Translations under genes and position numbers: made by a program
Assembly: GCA_902728285.1 (NCBI GenBank)
Contig: CACVBU010001197.1
Span: forward strand, 1,667,870-1,731,869
Direction of reading: 5' to 3'
DNA from: Clytia hemisphaerica
Lineage: Eukaryota; Cnidaria; Hydrozoa; Leptothecata; Clytiidae
Length of the DNA stretch: 64,000 nucleotides
Notes under the pieces: generated by a model
What the model saw: only the letters and a program-made list of their open reading frames with translations
Told to the model about the DNA's origin: nothing
The model's database searches: none
Part shown: piece by piece, positions 11,501-23,099 of the stretch
Numbering within the stretch: position 1 is the stretch's first letter
Layout: every line of letters starts with the position of its first letter

Positions 11501-13265
11501 CAAAACAAAGTCTTTATAAAAACGGCGCGAATCTGATTCAACACATTTGTGGAGCAAGAAGCAAAAGTCATCTTTTAAAAGAACAAAACATTGCTTGCGA
11601 AAACGAAAGTGACACACAAAAAACAAACCAACAAAAAACAAACCAACAACAAACTGACATACAGACTACGGCTATTAATATATAGATGCAATAAACCTTC
11701 AAACAATTTGGCTCGAATTTTTCAAATCTATTTGGGAATTAACAAAATGGGTTTTTTATCAACCTAAGTGAATTTTTCACCCTCACGTCTAAACTTAAAA
11801 AATTTCAATTTTAGTTAGCCTTACTTCCAATAGATGACTCCCCTCTGTCTCTTCTTATCTCTTTTTCAAGAATATTCTTCTTTTTTACATTTTGTAAGAG
11901 TACCTAAGAGTAAAAGATATAAATATACCTTCTACGTTGATTAATTTTTGTATGGATCAAATCAAAGACCGTGGGGGACGCTTCTTAGATACCCGATAGT
12001 ACTGGGAAAATCACTGCAATTGAAACTGTCATTTATGTCAAGGAAGCAATAGTAATATATGTTTCAACAAGCAATCGTGTTCAACCACCAAATTTAATCC
12101 CACTGATAAATCAAAAGAATTAGAAAAAATGTATCATACCAATATACTTGACAACAGCGATCCAATTCTTGTTGTTTAGGTTTATTTTTAGTTCTGAACC
12201 AACAGTGGATCCATTTCTTATATGTTTTGTTGAAGCTCTCCCTGAGTGTGCCATATTGAGATTTTTCAGGATAAAACACCAAGAGATGCTTGTCATTTGC
12301 TTTAAAGTTGAAAATAAACGTTATAAAAATAAATTTCTTGTACAAACAATACTAAGAGCATTTTCATGGTGTAAGCGTAGTGTAAGTGTGTTTTCTTCAC
12401 AGAATTAGCTATTCTACAACATATGCAAGAAAAAAAAGCTGGCTACCCCTGTAAGGAATTATTTGTTACCTTTCAGTTCAGAAAATATTATACATTTTCA
12501 ATACAAAACTTTTAAATCTATTTTCAAACATTTCTTGAAATTATGAACTTTTTAAATTGTTGACAAGCAAAAAGTTTCAAATTTCTTTTCAGAAAAACTT
12601 TTCAAATCTGCATAATTAAATGCCACAAAAACTTCTTCCCTTAAGGTAATATAGGTATCCTACCTTACGTGAAGCAATTTAATTTTGCAGTCTAGGGCAT
12701 TTTTTGGTTGAAAATTTATGCTGTTTCGGTCTCAAAATTATAGTGGTAAAATTTTTAAACCCAAGATCTTTTGTATTTTGTGGTTCACAACCAACGCGAA
12801 AAATACTTCCCTTAACAGCTTAAGGTACCTCAAATAGTTTCAAAACTTCTTAGCACAAGTTTTGCGGACTGGTAAAAATCTACCGGGAAAATTTTGTTCA
12901 AGGGTGCATCAATCGAAATTTATATAATTCAATTTATATTTAAAAGAGATCGAGTAGTCGCATTTGAAGTGGAGATTGAAAAAGTAGGCAGAAACCATGA
13001 TTTGAAAACAAAAATGTCCCCCAAACCCCCTAGCTTCATCAAAGCACAGCTTTGCTCTGCAGGTGTCCTTCAGTCATGTCTGAAACTCGATGTAATTAAA
13101 CTAGTAGCTAACAGTGCATAGAAGAATCCCTGTATAGGACTATTGATAGTTGTTGATATGAAATTTAATTGAATTACAATCAAGAAAAGTATCGCAAAGT
13201 ATACCTTTTTGGAATTTAGTCTTTCTGCTCAATCTGTTAATGATTCTGTTGCTTTGTTCAGCCAT
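8583..13265 (-). CDS. BEN-domain protein gene (partial exon model, possibly inactive)
   Basis: Exons read on the minus strand are as follows. 13265-13205: ATG start, MAEQSNRIINRLSRK, donor GTATAC. 12299-12148: acceptor CTTTAAAG, starting ANDKHLLVFYPEK. 10210-10154: acceptor TTTTTCAG, donor GTAAGT. About 9434-9256: Gln/Pro-rich, donor GTAAGT. 9097-8926: donor GTATGT. 8703-8583: acceptor TTTTCAAG, stop TAA. The junction of the last two exons is a perfect phase match and yields LALLKR-LLKYHYRERF and MWRTCRESINQAARDLRRAE. This matches the C-terminal half of BEN domains (Trp-x-Lys/Arg-x-Cys...Ile-Asn...Arg). BEN proteins are DNA-binding chromatin or transcription regulators. Exons 1 and 2 are also in phase. 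The middle junctions do not all close, and the Gln-rich exon carries two in-frame TAA codons, so either exons are missing from the model or the gene is decaying. Confidence 0.5.
10211..12147. other. intron of the BEN gene, repeats only
   Basis: Contains a (TAA)n tract at about 10360-10388 next to CTAGCCGGTGCCCGGCGTCG at 10408. This looks like the 3' tail of a SINE or LINE fragment lying on the minus strand. It also holds a fragment of the GGGGGGTACTTAGGCAA repeat family at about 10815-10835, also seen at 30152-30508 and 55097. No exon with both splice sites was found. Confidence 0.5.
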
Positions 13266-14047
13266 TTTAATGTATAGATTTAAGTGATAGATTGACGAAG
13301 CGAATGATGAAGATTAATGTTCTCAATCTAATAAAAATAAATAATGTAATCAAAATATTTTTCTACTGTAGCCATTTTTATGTTACTTTACCAGCTTAGT
13401 ACAAAAGTTTCCATTGTGAAACAGCTTCCATTACATTAACAATAAATGCAAGATAATTGAAAACACAACATTTTGAATATAAAACTAAAGTGACATTTTT
13501 GAGAGAGAATCGAAGATTTCGATCAGAGTTTGCCTAGGGATTCATAAGATATTGTGAGAAAAGTTACTTACATGGTCTTTCAAAGAAAGGTCCAGTAGAA
13601 GAAAAGGAATTTTCATTCTTGAGAGCAGAATTTAAGTAAAATGTTCTTGCTTTCCATGTGCGATGGTGTGAAAAAAGTTTGATCTTCGCTGAATAGTTTG
13701 CATAGTGAAATCACCGGAGCCGAAAAAAAGAAACTCAAATGAGATATTTGATTTAAAACTTGATAAACATCAAATTTAAGCTTTTTTTATTAAAAGAATC
13801 GAATTGTGATTTTAATTTGAAATTGAAAAGACTATTTAAATACAGTTTTTGTGAAAAAATTGACCAAAATAGCAAAATTTAAAGTCAAAAAAAGTCTCTT
13901 TTGATTCATATCTGCCTGCCGAAAGTAAATTACGCATGTGCAAAAACGAATTGGCGCGATACATTCGAGCGATTCAGAAGCAGTCCAAATTCCAACATGG
14001 CGGCGATGTTCAGTGTAATTTAAAGAAAATAAAGAAAAACTGTCTAA

Positions 14048-14240
14048 ATGCTTCGTGAAGAAGATGTGCCATTCTATCCAGAGGAAGAAAATGAAGAGGA
14101 GCAAATTGTTGACTTTGTCATCCGACATCAAGATGTGGATACCTCTCATGAGTTGATCCCCATTATTCATCCATATGATGACAATGACGAAGTCCATCAT
14201 GTTGTTATTAATGCTGCCTGTGTTGGTGCTGCTATTGCTG
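14048..14240 (+). CDS. first exon of an unrecognised gene
   Basis: ATG at 14048 opens a 64-residue acidic frame (MLREEDVPFYPEEENEEEQ... ending NAACVGAAIAG). It stops at a consensus donor, GCTGG followed by GTGAGTG at 14241. Upstream, ATGGCGGCGATG at 13998 is a short upstream ORF in a promoter-like, less AT-rich patch. Composition and donor support a genuine first exon. I cannot find the next exon: the donor is followed within 25 bases by a foldback element (14262-14411), then by unrelated AT-rich DNA and the oppositely oriented recombinase gene. The acidic N-terminus followed by a hydrophobic patch recalls transposon-derived genes, but the family is unknown. Confidence 0.45.
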
Positions 14241-14261
14241 GGTGAGTGATTAGTAATAGTA

Positions 14262-14411
14262 ATGATATGACATTGAGGGAAATTAGGGATTAATACCCCA
14301 AGTTTCATTTTGAAATACTTTGAAATAGCGCGAACGAAGTGAGGGCTATTTCAAAGTATTTCAAATGATACGAGGGGTATTAATCCTAATTTCACGAAAT
14401 GCCATATCATT
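14262..14411. repeat. 150-bp foldback element
   Basis: AATGATATG...GGGATTAATACCCC...GCTATTTCAAAGTATTTCAAA pairs with its inverted copy through to ATATCATT, with a loop GCGAACGAAGTGA. The arms are about 65 bp with few mismatches. It lies just inside the intron after the 14240 donor. No transposase. Confidence 0.8.
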
Positions 14412-14762
14412 CCTGGTTAATTATATGACTGATTTTATTATTTTTCATAGGGTTTATCCGAAATTGAGGCATAGAGAATTTCACCAAATAAATCATGCGA
14501 GTTTTTTATCAAGCGTTTATCCGAAATATAGATTTTTAAAAATAAATTTCAGCTAAAGCAATTTAATTGTGGATCCATCCGAAATGACTCCAGAACTAAA
14601 CAGAAAATTTATATCGTTATGTATTGCTTTAAAACTGTCTTTAGAATACAAATTATTTCATTATAACATTTTTAAATTGAAACAGATAAATATCTTACAA
14701 ATATATTGCCAAATAATAAACTACAATATATATTTTCCAAACATTCAAACTTTAAATAATTT

Positions 14763-17601
14763 CTATTGCGAAGAAGATCCATAAAAATTATATTTTTGTT
14801 TCCTTTGACTTTGCTGTATAGAGTAGTTTATTGTTACCGAACAGTTATTGAATACATTGCCAGAATTAGATGGGTTTGGGGATTGACGGGGTAACGAGGT
14901 CAGCAGTTGTGATTGGATAGGGTCTTCGTTATTTGAACAAGTGCTTGAAACGGCAAGTGCGTTCGACATTTTCTGAAATTCTCTTTGGTCACCTGGATCA
15001 TAGCTAGAGAGTCCTTTCGTGGATGTATGCCCAGTGACTTTAATAATAGATGACTCAGGAATTCCTGCTGCTTTCAATTTCTTTACAAGTATTTTCCGCC
15101 CACTATGGTTGGTGAGATTCTTTCCTGAATGCTCTAAACTTGTATCTTTGATGATCGATTTCATTAAGCTTGCAATTTTATTTTTGCCTAGTGGTACTTG
15201 CTTATACCATTGTCCAGAGTCTCTGTAATCAACACTCGGTTTCACGATGAACGATGCCACAAGCGACGCGTGTGCAGAATTTTGTATCGTGATTTGTTGT
15301 TTTACTTCATGTTGAATCTACAAATATAATGGCTACGAGGCTTTAAAAAAGGTCTTTCACAGTCGACAGCATACAGTACAGCAAAGCTAGGATAAAATAC
15401 AATAGTCTACTAAGCCATTCGAACACTCTTCTTCCCTACAGTGAAAATCACTTTCTAAATCATATTTTGACAAATTGTGATTCTATTCATCGCACATCAA
15501 CGCAAACAATAAGTAACCATGACGATGGTCTAAGTTCTTAGACAGACCACGTCAAAGTTGATGTTTTGATTTGCGTCTTTGAAACACTACTCAAAATTAC
15601 CATCAACGCTTTTTAAAAAAGAGTCAGCCATAGAGAATCATAACACAAAGGTATTTCTATTATTTTCGATTCCATTGATCTAACTTCCATGATTGATAGA
15701 ATAGTATAGTATTATTACACTTAGGAATCATGTAGAAAGATTTCTTTTGAAAGAAACTCATTTCAATTACACTTGGAGGTTTCTGGTGAATGCGTCAATA
15801 GTAAAATAGTAAACATGTATACTGATAAAGTCTCCTAGATCTATAGCGATAAAATTGACACATGCGCGATAAAATTTCTACACTCGGGCCAGAGGTTAGA
15901 TATTTTTAGTTATTTTCTTTGAAAACAACATCTAAATTCGCGAAATGCACAAGATTCACAAAATTTAATCTAAAGCCGTTCGGAAATTTAATCATCATGC
16001 ATGTGTCAATGTAAGAATCATCCAATAGATAAAAGGCATAGAACAGATATCACTGCGTCGAATATCATAAAAAATAATGAGCTCTCTGGATAGTATTCTT
16101 TGTCTTTGTGTTGTCTTTTGCAAAAATATTTTTCGCTATTTGTGATGTATCTATTTCCTCGTCTCGTTCAACCTAGAAAGAAATTGACAATATTATTACA
16201 CTACCACCTCTGACTTCCCAAACATAATAATCTGGCATTTTATCCTCTGATGTTTTAAAAAAGCTCCACAAACGGGGGTGTTAGTTGTAACAGATGAAAA
16301 AATGACCTAAGTGATACGTTACGTCAATTTTGGCGATCTTATCACAAAATTCACAAAATTTTCCTATTTTTTCTCCTTTTTAGTCGGAGGGTCCGAAGGG
16401 CGGCACATACCAGCCAGCAAATATAAAATATACCTGGACGATAGTATTCTCGAACGAAGCGTGCGTGTTGTCTTTTGCAAAAATATTTTTCGCTATTTGT
16501 GATGTATCCATTTTTTCACCTCGTTTGACCTAAAGGAAATTTTTGAGCTGAGTAAGCCCGAAACTAGTGGCAAAATTTGCCAGACACACTGTTTGAATAA
16601 AACATAACATAATACGTTTATAACCATGTTTTTAGAGGGGGGTGATACAGGATATATGTATGCCTTCCTTTTAGGGTTTCTTTTAGAACACACCCCTGTC
16701 TCCCTAGTAACCCTAGTGGAACTTTTTCCCTCAGTTGGGATGAAAATCTTTATCGAAATTCCAATGGGGATAGAAAATTTATTGTTTCCAGCTCAAAAAA
16801 ATGTCAGCGGGGATAGTTTTGGAGTACAATGTTTTCCATTTCTCCAGTCGGGCGGGGGGGGGGCACCAGCGGGTCTGTGACACAGAACTTATCAAACTTT
16901 GTCATTGAATAAGCTTACCTCTTGTTTCTTGTCTGAATCAAGCAGAGTTCTTTTAGCAGGTGGTTGACCTTTGAAACAGGTTCTGATACCTGCTGTACCT
17001 ACAAGATATAATTTGAAATTCTCAATAAACACGTCAAAGGTAGTGAAAGTAAAGCTTTTAATAATTGAAGGTCTCACTTTCTCTAGCGAAAGAGTTGGGC
17101 AGAAATTTTTAAGAATTCGGTGGGTGGATACATCATGTGAAAGTTTACAAATGCTATATCCTGCAACCCTTCACTGAAATTTTTTTCTGGAAGAGCCCAT
17201 TTTATAACATTGAATAATTAAATTTGAAGTACCTAGGTGAATCAACGACCTGATTGTATTGCGCTATCATACACACCCTAAATATCACAGCTTTCAGTTT
17301 TTGACACGATGCCCTTTAAATTATTTTTGAGTGACTATTTAAAATGAGTAGAATTCTTACATACCTTTATGACAAGAAATAACATAAAGTCTTTGTCAAG
17401 GTACCACCCACACAAGTTCATGTGTCTATTTTTGTCTGTATGACGTTTCAGTTTGGTCCAGTCCCCAACCCCTGAAGTCATGCAGCGACATCTCAATAAC
17501 ATCCCCTCTTCGTTATAATCCACAACCAAATCATTAACATTGAGGTGTCCCTTCTCCAGACTTTCTTTGATACGTTTAACCCTCTTTCCATTTTGTTCCA
17601 T
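14763..17601 (-). CDS. Crypton-like tyrosine-recombinase gene, C-terminal catalytic half
   Basis: The last exon, 15317-14763 (acceptor ATTTGTAG), encodes 184 residues plus stop. It holds the C-terminal tyrosine-recombinase signature: TNHSGRK (HxxR box), KVTGHTS (His box) and LSSYDPGD (catalytic Tyr). PLGKNKIASLMKSII lies ahead of the HxxR box, as in DUF3504/Crypton-derived proteins. Upstream exons on the same strand are 16529-16434 (VKRGEKMDTSQIAKN...) and 16998-16919 (acceptor CTTGTAG, donor GTAAGC). The junctions 16919/16529 and 16434/15317 are in phase. A possible first exon, 17601-17365 (ATG, donor GTATGT), encodes a C2H2-like Cys/His patch, but its phase does not meet the next exon, so an exon is missing there. 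The recombinase N-terminal core-binding domain and first catalytic Arg are not seen; the protein is partial or truncated. Role: DNA strand exchange in active relatives, with domesticated copies known in animals. Confidence 0.55.
16090..16172 (-). pseudogene. decayed tandem duplicate of a recombinase-gene exon
   Basis: Repeats exon 16529-16434: acceptor TTCTTTCTAG, then a frame encoding DTSQIAKNIFAKDNT, identical over about 45 bases and diverged at both ends. The donor present in the other copy (CCAG|GTATAT) has become CCAGAGAG here, so this copy cannot splice in the same way. It lies 260 bases further along the same intron. Confidence 0.7.
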
Positions 17602-18736
17602 TATTTATTATGCTTTAAAACAAAATAAAGAAAGCATGAAATATCGCAAGGGCATCAAAGTATGCATTAAAATAGGAGATCTACAAAATTTTGCGGATTC
17701 CGCGAAATTTTTCAATCGCCAAAAACAATAATGGTTGAATAATTAACAGAACGTTTGTAATGGGTACCTAATAAGCACACTCTCTCAATTATTTTATTTT
17801 AAAAATGCCTTCTTTTACCCTAATTTTTATGCATTAAGCTAAGTTCTGTAAGATTTTCCACCCACGAAATCCACCCACCCAATCCCATACAAGGTTTTTT
17901 TTAAGAAATACAGTGCCTATAAATAGGCGACCTTCTGCCTTGATAGAACGGGAAGAAAGAACTGTAAATGATTTATACAGAAAGAAGTTCAGAAAGAAAT
18001 TTTCCTTTTTTTTCCTTTTTTATATAAATTCAAAAATAATATTTCCAATGCGAGTATAACATTATTCAAGTACATACAATACTTGATACAACTTTACCAC
18101 TGTGCCAACGTGACTCCGGTATTATTTAGTCTCAGATTCCGAGCAGTCCGGTCTGCCTCGTTGCGGTCAGTCATAAAAAATGTCACCTTGACAGGAACCT
18201 TGCCTGAACCCGACCTCTTCTGTCAGGAACCGGGTTACCATGTACTTCGCTAAAATATTGAAGGATATAATGATCAATGATACTTTGAGTTCAGAAAACT
18301 TTCTAAAATCCATTCGTTTTACAGTAAGTGTGCACTCTTTTTTCATTACCATGTGAAACGTTTACTCCGATGGTGGTGTGACAAAAAATGGGAAAATTAG
18401 TACCTTTAAGGTACGCGAAATTTTGCAAATGTCCTGACTCGCGAAATTTTCTGGTCGCGAAAATTTCTGACATTAAAGTAATTTTACTAATAAATTCTGA
18501 AAATTTTTACTATTTGAAGGAAAATTCTGTTGGAAACTTGTTTGCTAAAAACAAAGAAAGTTCTCGAAATTTTTTGTCAATATAAAAGACCCACTTACCT
18601 GCGAAAGTTTATGCCCTTAAATTAATCCACCTGGGAAACTTCTAAGATTAAACTGAATTCGCAAAAGTTACAAAGTGAAGAATTATGAAAGTTATTGACA
18701 TATGTGACTCCCCAAGCGATTTGAAGTACACAAAAG

Positions 18737-18985
18737 TCCGATCGGTAAAAAGACCGTTCTTCTTTGGCCTCTACTCGACCGGTCTTTTTACCGTTTGGGC
18801 CGATCGGATATTGAAGAAGGCCGATGCGAGGCCGCTTGTTAAAAGCGGCCACAGTGAAGCGGCCACATAGTAAGTTTTAAGCCGCTAACAGCGGCCCTTA
18901 GCGACCCTTAGCGGCCCTTAGCGACCCTTAGCGGCCATTAGCGACCATTAGCGGCCTTTAGCGGCCCTTAGCGGCCACATTCTAT
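18737..18985. repeat. palindrome plus 10-bp GC-rich tandem array
   Basis: GATCGGTAAAAAGACCG (18739 onward) pairs with CGGTCTTTTTACCG about 40 bp later. It is followed at about 18880-18985 by about ten copies of a 10-bp unit (TAGCGRCCCT). It is markedly GC-richer than its surroundings, which suggests an inserted element. Confidence 0.8.
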
Positions 18986-19343
18986 CGGACCTTGTTGTCC
19001 CGACGGCCGCTCTCAGCCTTTCGTCGGTTGCCGGCAGTTTTTTAGCCTCGTTTTGGAAAATTGTAAACAAGGAATGCGTTGACAAAGTAATCGAAAAATC
19101 ACAACACAGAATGTGGATCTGGATTTTTTTCTTGGAATTCTAAACTAATCTGATTTATATGAATTACATAAAATATTTCATTACTTTAGGAATTTTTTAC
19201 AACAAGCTTAGCTATAGAAAAGATTCCTAAACAGTAAACTTCTTGACATTTTCTGGACAAATTTTTGTTTTTAAAGCTAGCAGTAAAGTATAGACCTGCT
19301 GACTGGCTCTGCTCTGAAGGGACTTGTTTTGTTACTACTTAAA

Positions 19344-19375
19344 TATATAGATAGATAGATAGATAGATAGATAGA
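19344..19375. repeat. GATA microsatellite
   Basis: Seven to eight uninterrupted ATAG/GATA units. Confidence 0.95.
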
Positions 19376-19849
19376 GACAGCCATAAAAAGTTCCTCACTT
19401 CTCATTTGTTTTGAATCTAGCTATGTAATCTCAAAAAATTAATTTTGAGTCACCTTTGAGTCACATCAAGGCAAGGAAAATCAGTAAGAAGGTCAATAGT
19501 TTTACACTATTCTCTACTCTAAATTAGTTTAAACATGCATTTTCTAACATCATTACAATTAATCTATATTTTTCAGATTTTACAAAGCAACTAATGAAAT
19601 AAATAACTAACAGAATAATTTTTAATTGTGGATGGCAAGCCTGAGGAGGCGAAGATTTAATATTTAAAGTATCAGACGAGCCGAGATATGATGAGAAAAT
19701 GTAAACGTGTAAAACAACAAAAAACTAATCGTTCACCGACACTCCACTGGTTTTTGTGTGTGAAATATCAATTGAGAAATCAAACTAGGAAATAAATGGA
19801 ATGAATGCAAATATAGAAAAATGTGCTAGAAAGTTGCTTGATAAATTCA

Positions 19850-22693
19850 TCATGGTGGTGCCACCAAATCCTCCGTTCCATGTTTGCAGAATTGACGAAT
19901 TTCTTTACGCAAATATTCGGCCCGCTGTTTCGTGAATCCTTTCGGTGGGACGATCTTCGGTAATGCAGCAGTCACTTTTGGTGGATTTCGCTGAATGAAA
20001 ATGGAGAACTCGACTGGTTCATCATCTAGTGATTTATAACACTTAACAATTCCAGGCTGATCCTTCGACATCCTGAAATGGTGATATTTAAGAATATCTT
20101 TTATGGTCTGGAACCGTAACTCCTTTTCAAAATAATGTGACCAGTCATACGTTTGAACATTGATATCTTTGTTGTGGTTACCAACAAGTACAGCGAAATT
20201 ACATTTTGATTGGTCGCAAACATCAGCGATCTCGTACAGAGATGATACTCGAGTTAATCGTAGTTTCTTTTTGAAGCTGCCGAAGCACCTTAAAGAAGAT
20301 ACAAAAATATACATTTTAGGCTGCGCTTAAAAATATAAATTGGTTTGTCATCACCTGACCCTAGATTGACCGGTCGCTCGAAAAGAAATATTTTGTTTTG
20401 ATGATTTTTCAAAATTTCTATTTAATTTTCAGAGTAAAAAAATTTTCTGGGTTGGTAAGTTTTGAGAAGGGTTGGTCAGGTGACGACAACCACCATTTAT
20501 TAAAGTTCAGTCTTATTCGACAACTATTTTTGTAATTTTTAATGTTTTAATGAATTATGTTTTAAAAATTTTGTCTAAAATTATGCTGAACAAGACTTAA
20601 GTCTGAATTAAAAGCTGTGACAGGTAATAAACCAACTTAAAAAGTGGAATTAATTTTCAAGTCTGTTTACCTTGCTTGAAACAACAAACTTACCCAACAA
20701 AATTCTTTTATTACCTGTCACAGCTGAATTTCGTGTGGCCGGCTATCATGAAACTGTACTCAATCTTTTCATGGAAACCATTCAAAATCCTCCACATCAA
20801 ATACCAAATAAAAGCATTGTTCTTATTCTGTCCTGAAAGTGAAAAGAATATATTTACTTAAACTGGATTAATTTTTGCAATTTTTTTCAAGTGTAAATCT
20901 CAGTTCAGGGACTGGTTGATATTTTTCCAAATTGTTTACATGCATTTTTGAGGGCAGACTGAAATTTCATTTCAGTTATTTTCATGGAACCGAGTATTGG
21001 ACCGATCCAAAATCTCACCCAGCGACACAATGGATTTGCCATTAACCCAGTGAAAAAAATTAAAAGTTAACTTGCAAAATTTGATTTGTGCGAAATTCCT
21101 TGATTAGTCCACACAAAAATAGAGCCAGTCATAAGCATATCCAGGCTCAAATCTGAGAAAAACTTCAGCATATATCAAGCCTGTAGTTTACAATAAAAAA
21201 AATTAAGAGAACAGTTTTTTTGAATGGGAAAGTTTTCTTTAAAAAGATAGCATTTAAATTTTGGCTAGGTCGCCTGGTTGTCAGCAAATTCTAACATTTT
21301 TGTAGTCCAGCATTACCTGAGCAGTTATCAGCATGTAGATATGAGTCCGTCTCACCCATTCCATAATACTCGAAAAAGTGATGTAAGTAACTGATGGTTG
21401 CATTTGCCCCCTTCCCAGTTGTATTGATTTCATCAATCAAATAGTTGTACTGAAGGTTTATGCCGTCATTACAAATCCCAAAAATCCCACACTTTCTGGG
21501 GGTTTTGAAAAAAATCGGCCCAGGTTGGAGTGGGTTATATGGATAGTGGGTTTGCTGGGCATAATCCCAACTATAATGAGCCAATCCCTTATAAGTGCAA
21601 GGAGCGTGTTTTTCGAATGGCTCGTTGAAGTTGACAGCTTGGGATTTTGCTTCTTCGACCTTTTAAGAAAAGTTGGGATAATGTTTGATTAGGCTTTTTT
21701 TCTTCAATTTTTCCGAAAAATCGTTTACAAACCAAAAAAGTCCCAAAAATACCTTAAGGTACCTTATTGGTATTATATTTCTCGTGTATTAAATTTCGCA
21801 ATGAGAGGGCTTGATTTAATTGAAAGGACGGGTAAATCACTCGAAAAGAAACGTGTTCCACTTTTACAAAAAATCGACCCCGTAGTGATTTATCCCTCCA
21901 TTACCTGTGCCCTGTAATATCGGGTTTCCTCAGTCGCTTGCACGATATGAAGGGTTTGTTCATCCTGTGCCTCGTCGTGTTCATTCTCATCTTCACTGTC
22001 TAGGTGCGCGCGAAGAAGGCGTTCGTTTCCTTGTTGACAAACCCAACATAGATCACCAAGTGGCTTTGTTATCAAAACGTTCGGTAATTGAGACTTCCAT
22101 AATTTAGCAAAGGTACTCAGTCCCATATAATCAAAATTATTCTCGATACAGAGGTCGCGATATTGGCTATAAACGATCTCTTTGGTCTCATGAGATGGAA
22201 TGAGGAGTAATTTCGCATCGTTGTCACGGTAATTAGGGACCCGTCCGGGGAGTGGTTTAGCGTAAGCAAGGGCATAATTCTCTATGAAGTTACGTGCCCG
22301 CTCGACATGTTCCAAGTCAATAACGTTGTGCGGTAACCGCTTCGAGTTTCCATGAACGCGAGGGACAGGACGATACTCATTAAAATGCTTACAAACGGCA
22401 AAATAGAGCGTCTTGGAAATTGCAAAGCAAAACAAAAATGTTGTTCGGCATACACAAATACCACGGATGGAAAATTCAATATTCTCACCACTTTTGGGTT
22501 TTTGAGTGAGAAGAAACCCCATTAGCAGCATATCACGCTCTGTATCCTCCAACTCCAATACGTCGTTTCTTATGTCAACAACTTCTTCTTTTGTAAATTT
22601 TGTATAACAGTTCTTTCTACACAGACACCCATCTTGAAAAAATTTCTCAATTCGTTCCTCTTCTGATATGTCAATTTGACGTTTTCCAGCCAT
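19850..22693 (-). CDS. intact four-exon gene, 562-residue HADNCSG-type (DUF7869-like) protein
   Basis: Exons on the minus strand are 22693-21905, 21659-21317, 20832-20715 and 20288-19850. All have GT/AG borders and their phases (0, 1, 2) close exactly, giving 562 codons plus stop. Exon 1 has a Cys-rich start (GCLCRKNCYTKF), then VPRVHGNSKRLPHN, LPGRVPNYRDND and DLCWVCQQG. Exon 2 gives GLAHYSWDYAQ, a GICNDGINLQYNYLIDE block and YLHADNCSG. Exon 3 gives QNKNNAFIWYLMWR and IAGHTKFSCD. Exon 4 gives RCFGSFKKK. Spaced acidic residues (NDG, HADN, IDE) suggest an RNase H-fold nuclease or transposase-like core. Large families of this type occur in cnidarians, molluscs and fishes; from memory these are labelled DUF7869, and the function is unproven. 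The frame is uninterrupted, so the gene is either recently mobile or under selection. A TATA box lies 55 bp upstream. Confidence 0.8.
20345..20495. repeat. intronic foldback
   Basis: TTGTCATCACCTGACCC (left) matches the complement of GGTTGGTCAGGTGACGACAA (right). A small palindromic element in intron 3 of the 562-residue gene. Confidence 0.6.
20613..20725 (-). promoter_or_regulatory. 19-bp inverted copy of an exon-3/5' splice-site junction
   Basis: The exon 3 end and donor (AGCTGTGACAG|GTAATAAA on the minus strand, 20725-20707) is repeated perfectly in inverted orientation at 20613-20631, 75 bp into the intron. In the pre-mRNA the two can form a 19-bp stem that covers the GU donor. This is seen directly; an effect on splicing is inference. 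Confidence 0.6.
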
Positions 22694-22745
22694 GATTACA
22701 GCGCGATAAAAAAATCAAGAACTTGTCTTTGCAAACGGGGAACGC

Positions 22746-22754
22746 CCTTTTATA
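22746..22754 (-). promoter_or_regulatory. TATA box of the 562-residue gene
   Basis: TATAAAAGG on the minus strand, 53-61 bp upstream of the ATG at 22693. It is identical to the box of the divergent neighbour at 23091. Confidence 0.65.
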
Positions 22755-22827
22755 GACCGAGGGGAAGAAGATACGTGACAAAAGAGACAATTTCAGTTAT
22801 AAATTAATTTATTCATGATGAAATTAC

Positions 22828-22914
22828 CCAGCGGGCACACAACGTTCATGTAACGTTATATGGACGTTGTGAACGTTAGATAAACGTTGAAACAACGGCG
22901 TGTGCCTGTTGGGT
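22828..22914. repeat. CCCAGCGGGCACAC foldback
   Basis: CCCAGCGGGCACACAACGTT and its imperfect complement (AACGGCGTGTGCCTGTTGGG) bound an 87-bp element with internal AACGTT words. It sits in the shared promoter region. Confidence 0.7.
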
Positions 22915-22967
22915 ATAATAAATGTTGACGCACAACGAAGTATTAAATCACAGTATACAAATTGGAC

Positions 22968-23066
22968 ACTCGAAATTACTGACGTCATTCAAGTCCACTG
23001 TCACAAACTTCACCTACAGTAATGTAGATTAATCGAACATTCGAATTTATTAACGTCATTCAAAAG
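22968..23066. promoter_or_regulatory. duplicated ACGTCATT motif in the divergent promoter
   Basis: CGAAATTACTGACGTCATTCAA (22973-22994) recurs as CGAATTTATTAACGTCATTCAA (23043-23064). The first carries a full TGACGTCA, which is a CRE/ATF-type core. It lies between two divergent TATA boxes; a regulatory role is inference. Confidence 0.4.
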
Positions 23067-23090
23067 TTCGAAAAATGATTGCCAGTTAGG

Positions 23091-23099
23091 TATAAAAGG
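23091..23099 (+). promoter_or_regulatory. TATA box of the CUT-homeobox gene
   Basis: TATAAAAGG, 98-106 bp upstream of the ATG at 23197. Confidence 0.65.

Larger units (their letters stand above)
17602..19849. other. no gene; repeats and inverted repeats
   Basis: Contains a 200-bp stretch (18395-18600) of CGCGAAATTTT-rich sequence related to the intronic pair at 24608-24962 in reverse orientation, a GC-rich palindrome and 10-bp repeat array (18737-18985), and a GATA microsatellite (19344-19375). No supported exon. Confidence 0.6.

Noticed and set aside
13832-14308. 158-codon minus-strand frame
   Set aside because: Opposite strand of the 14048-14240 exon, with hydrophobic AT-rich translation and no splice support.
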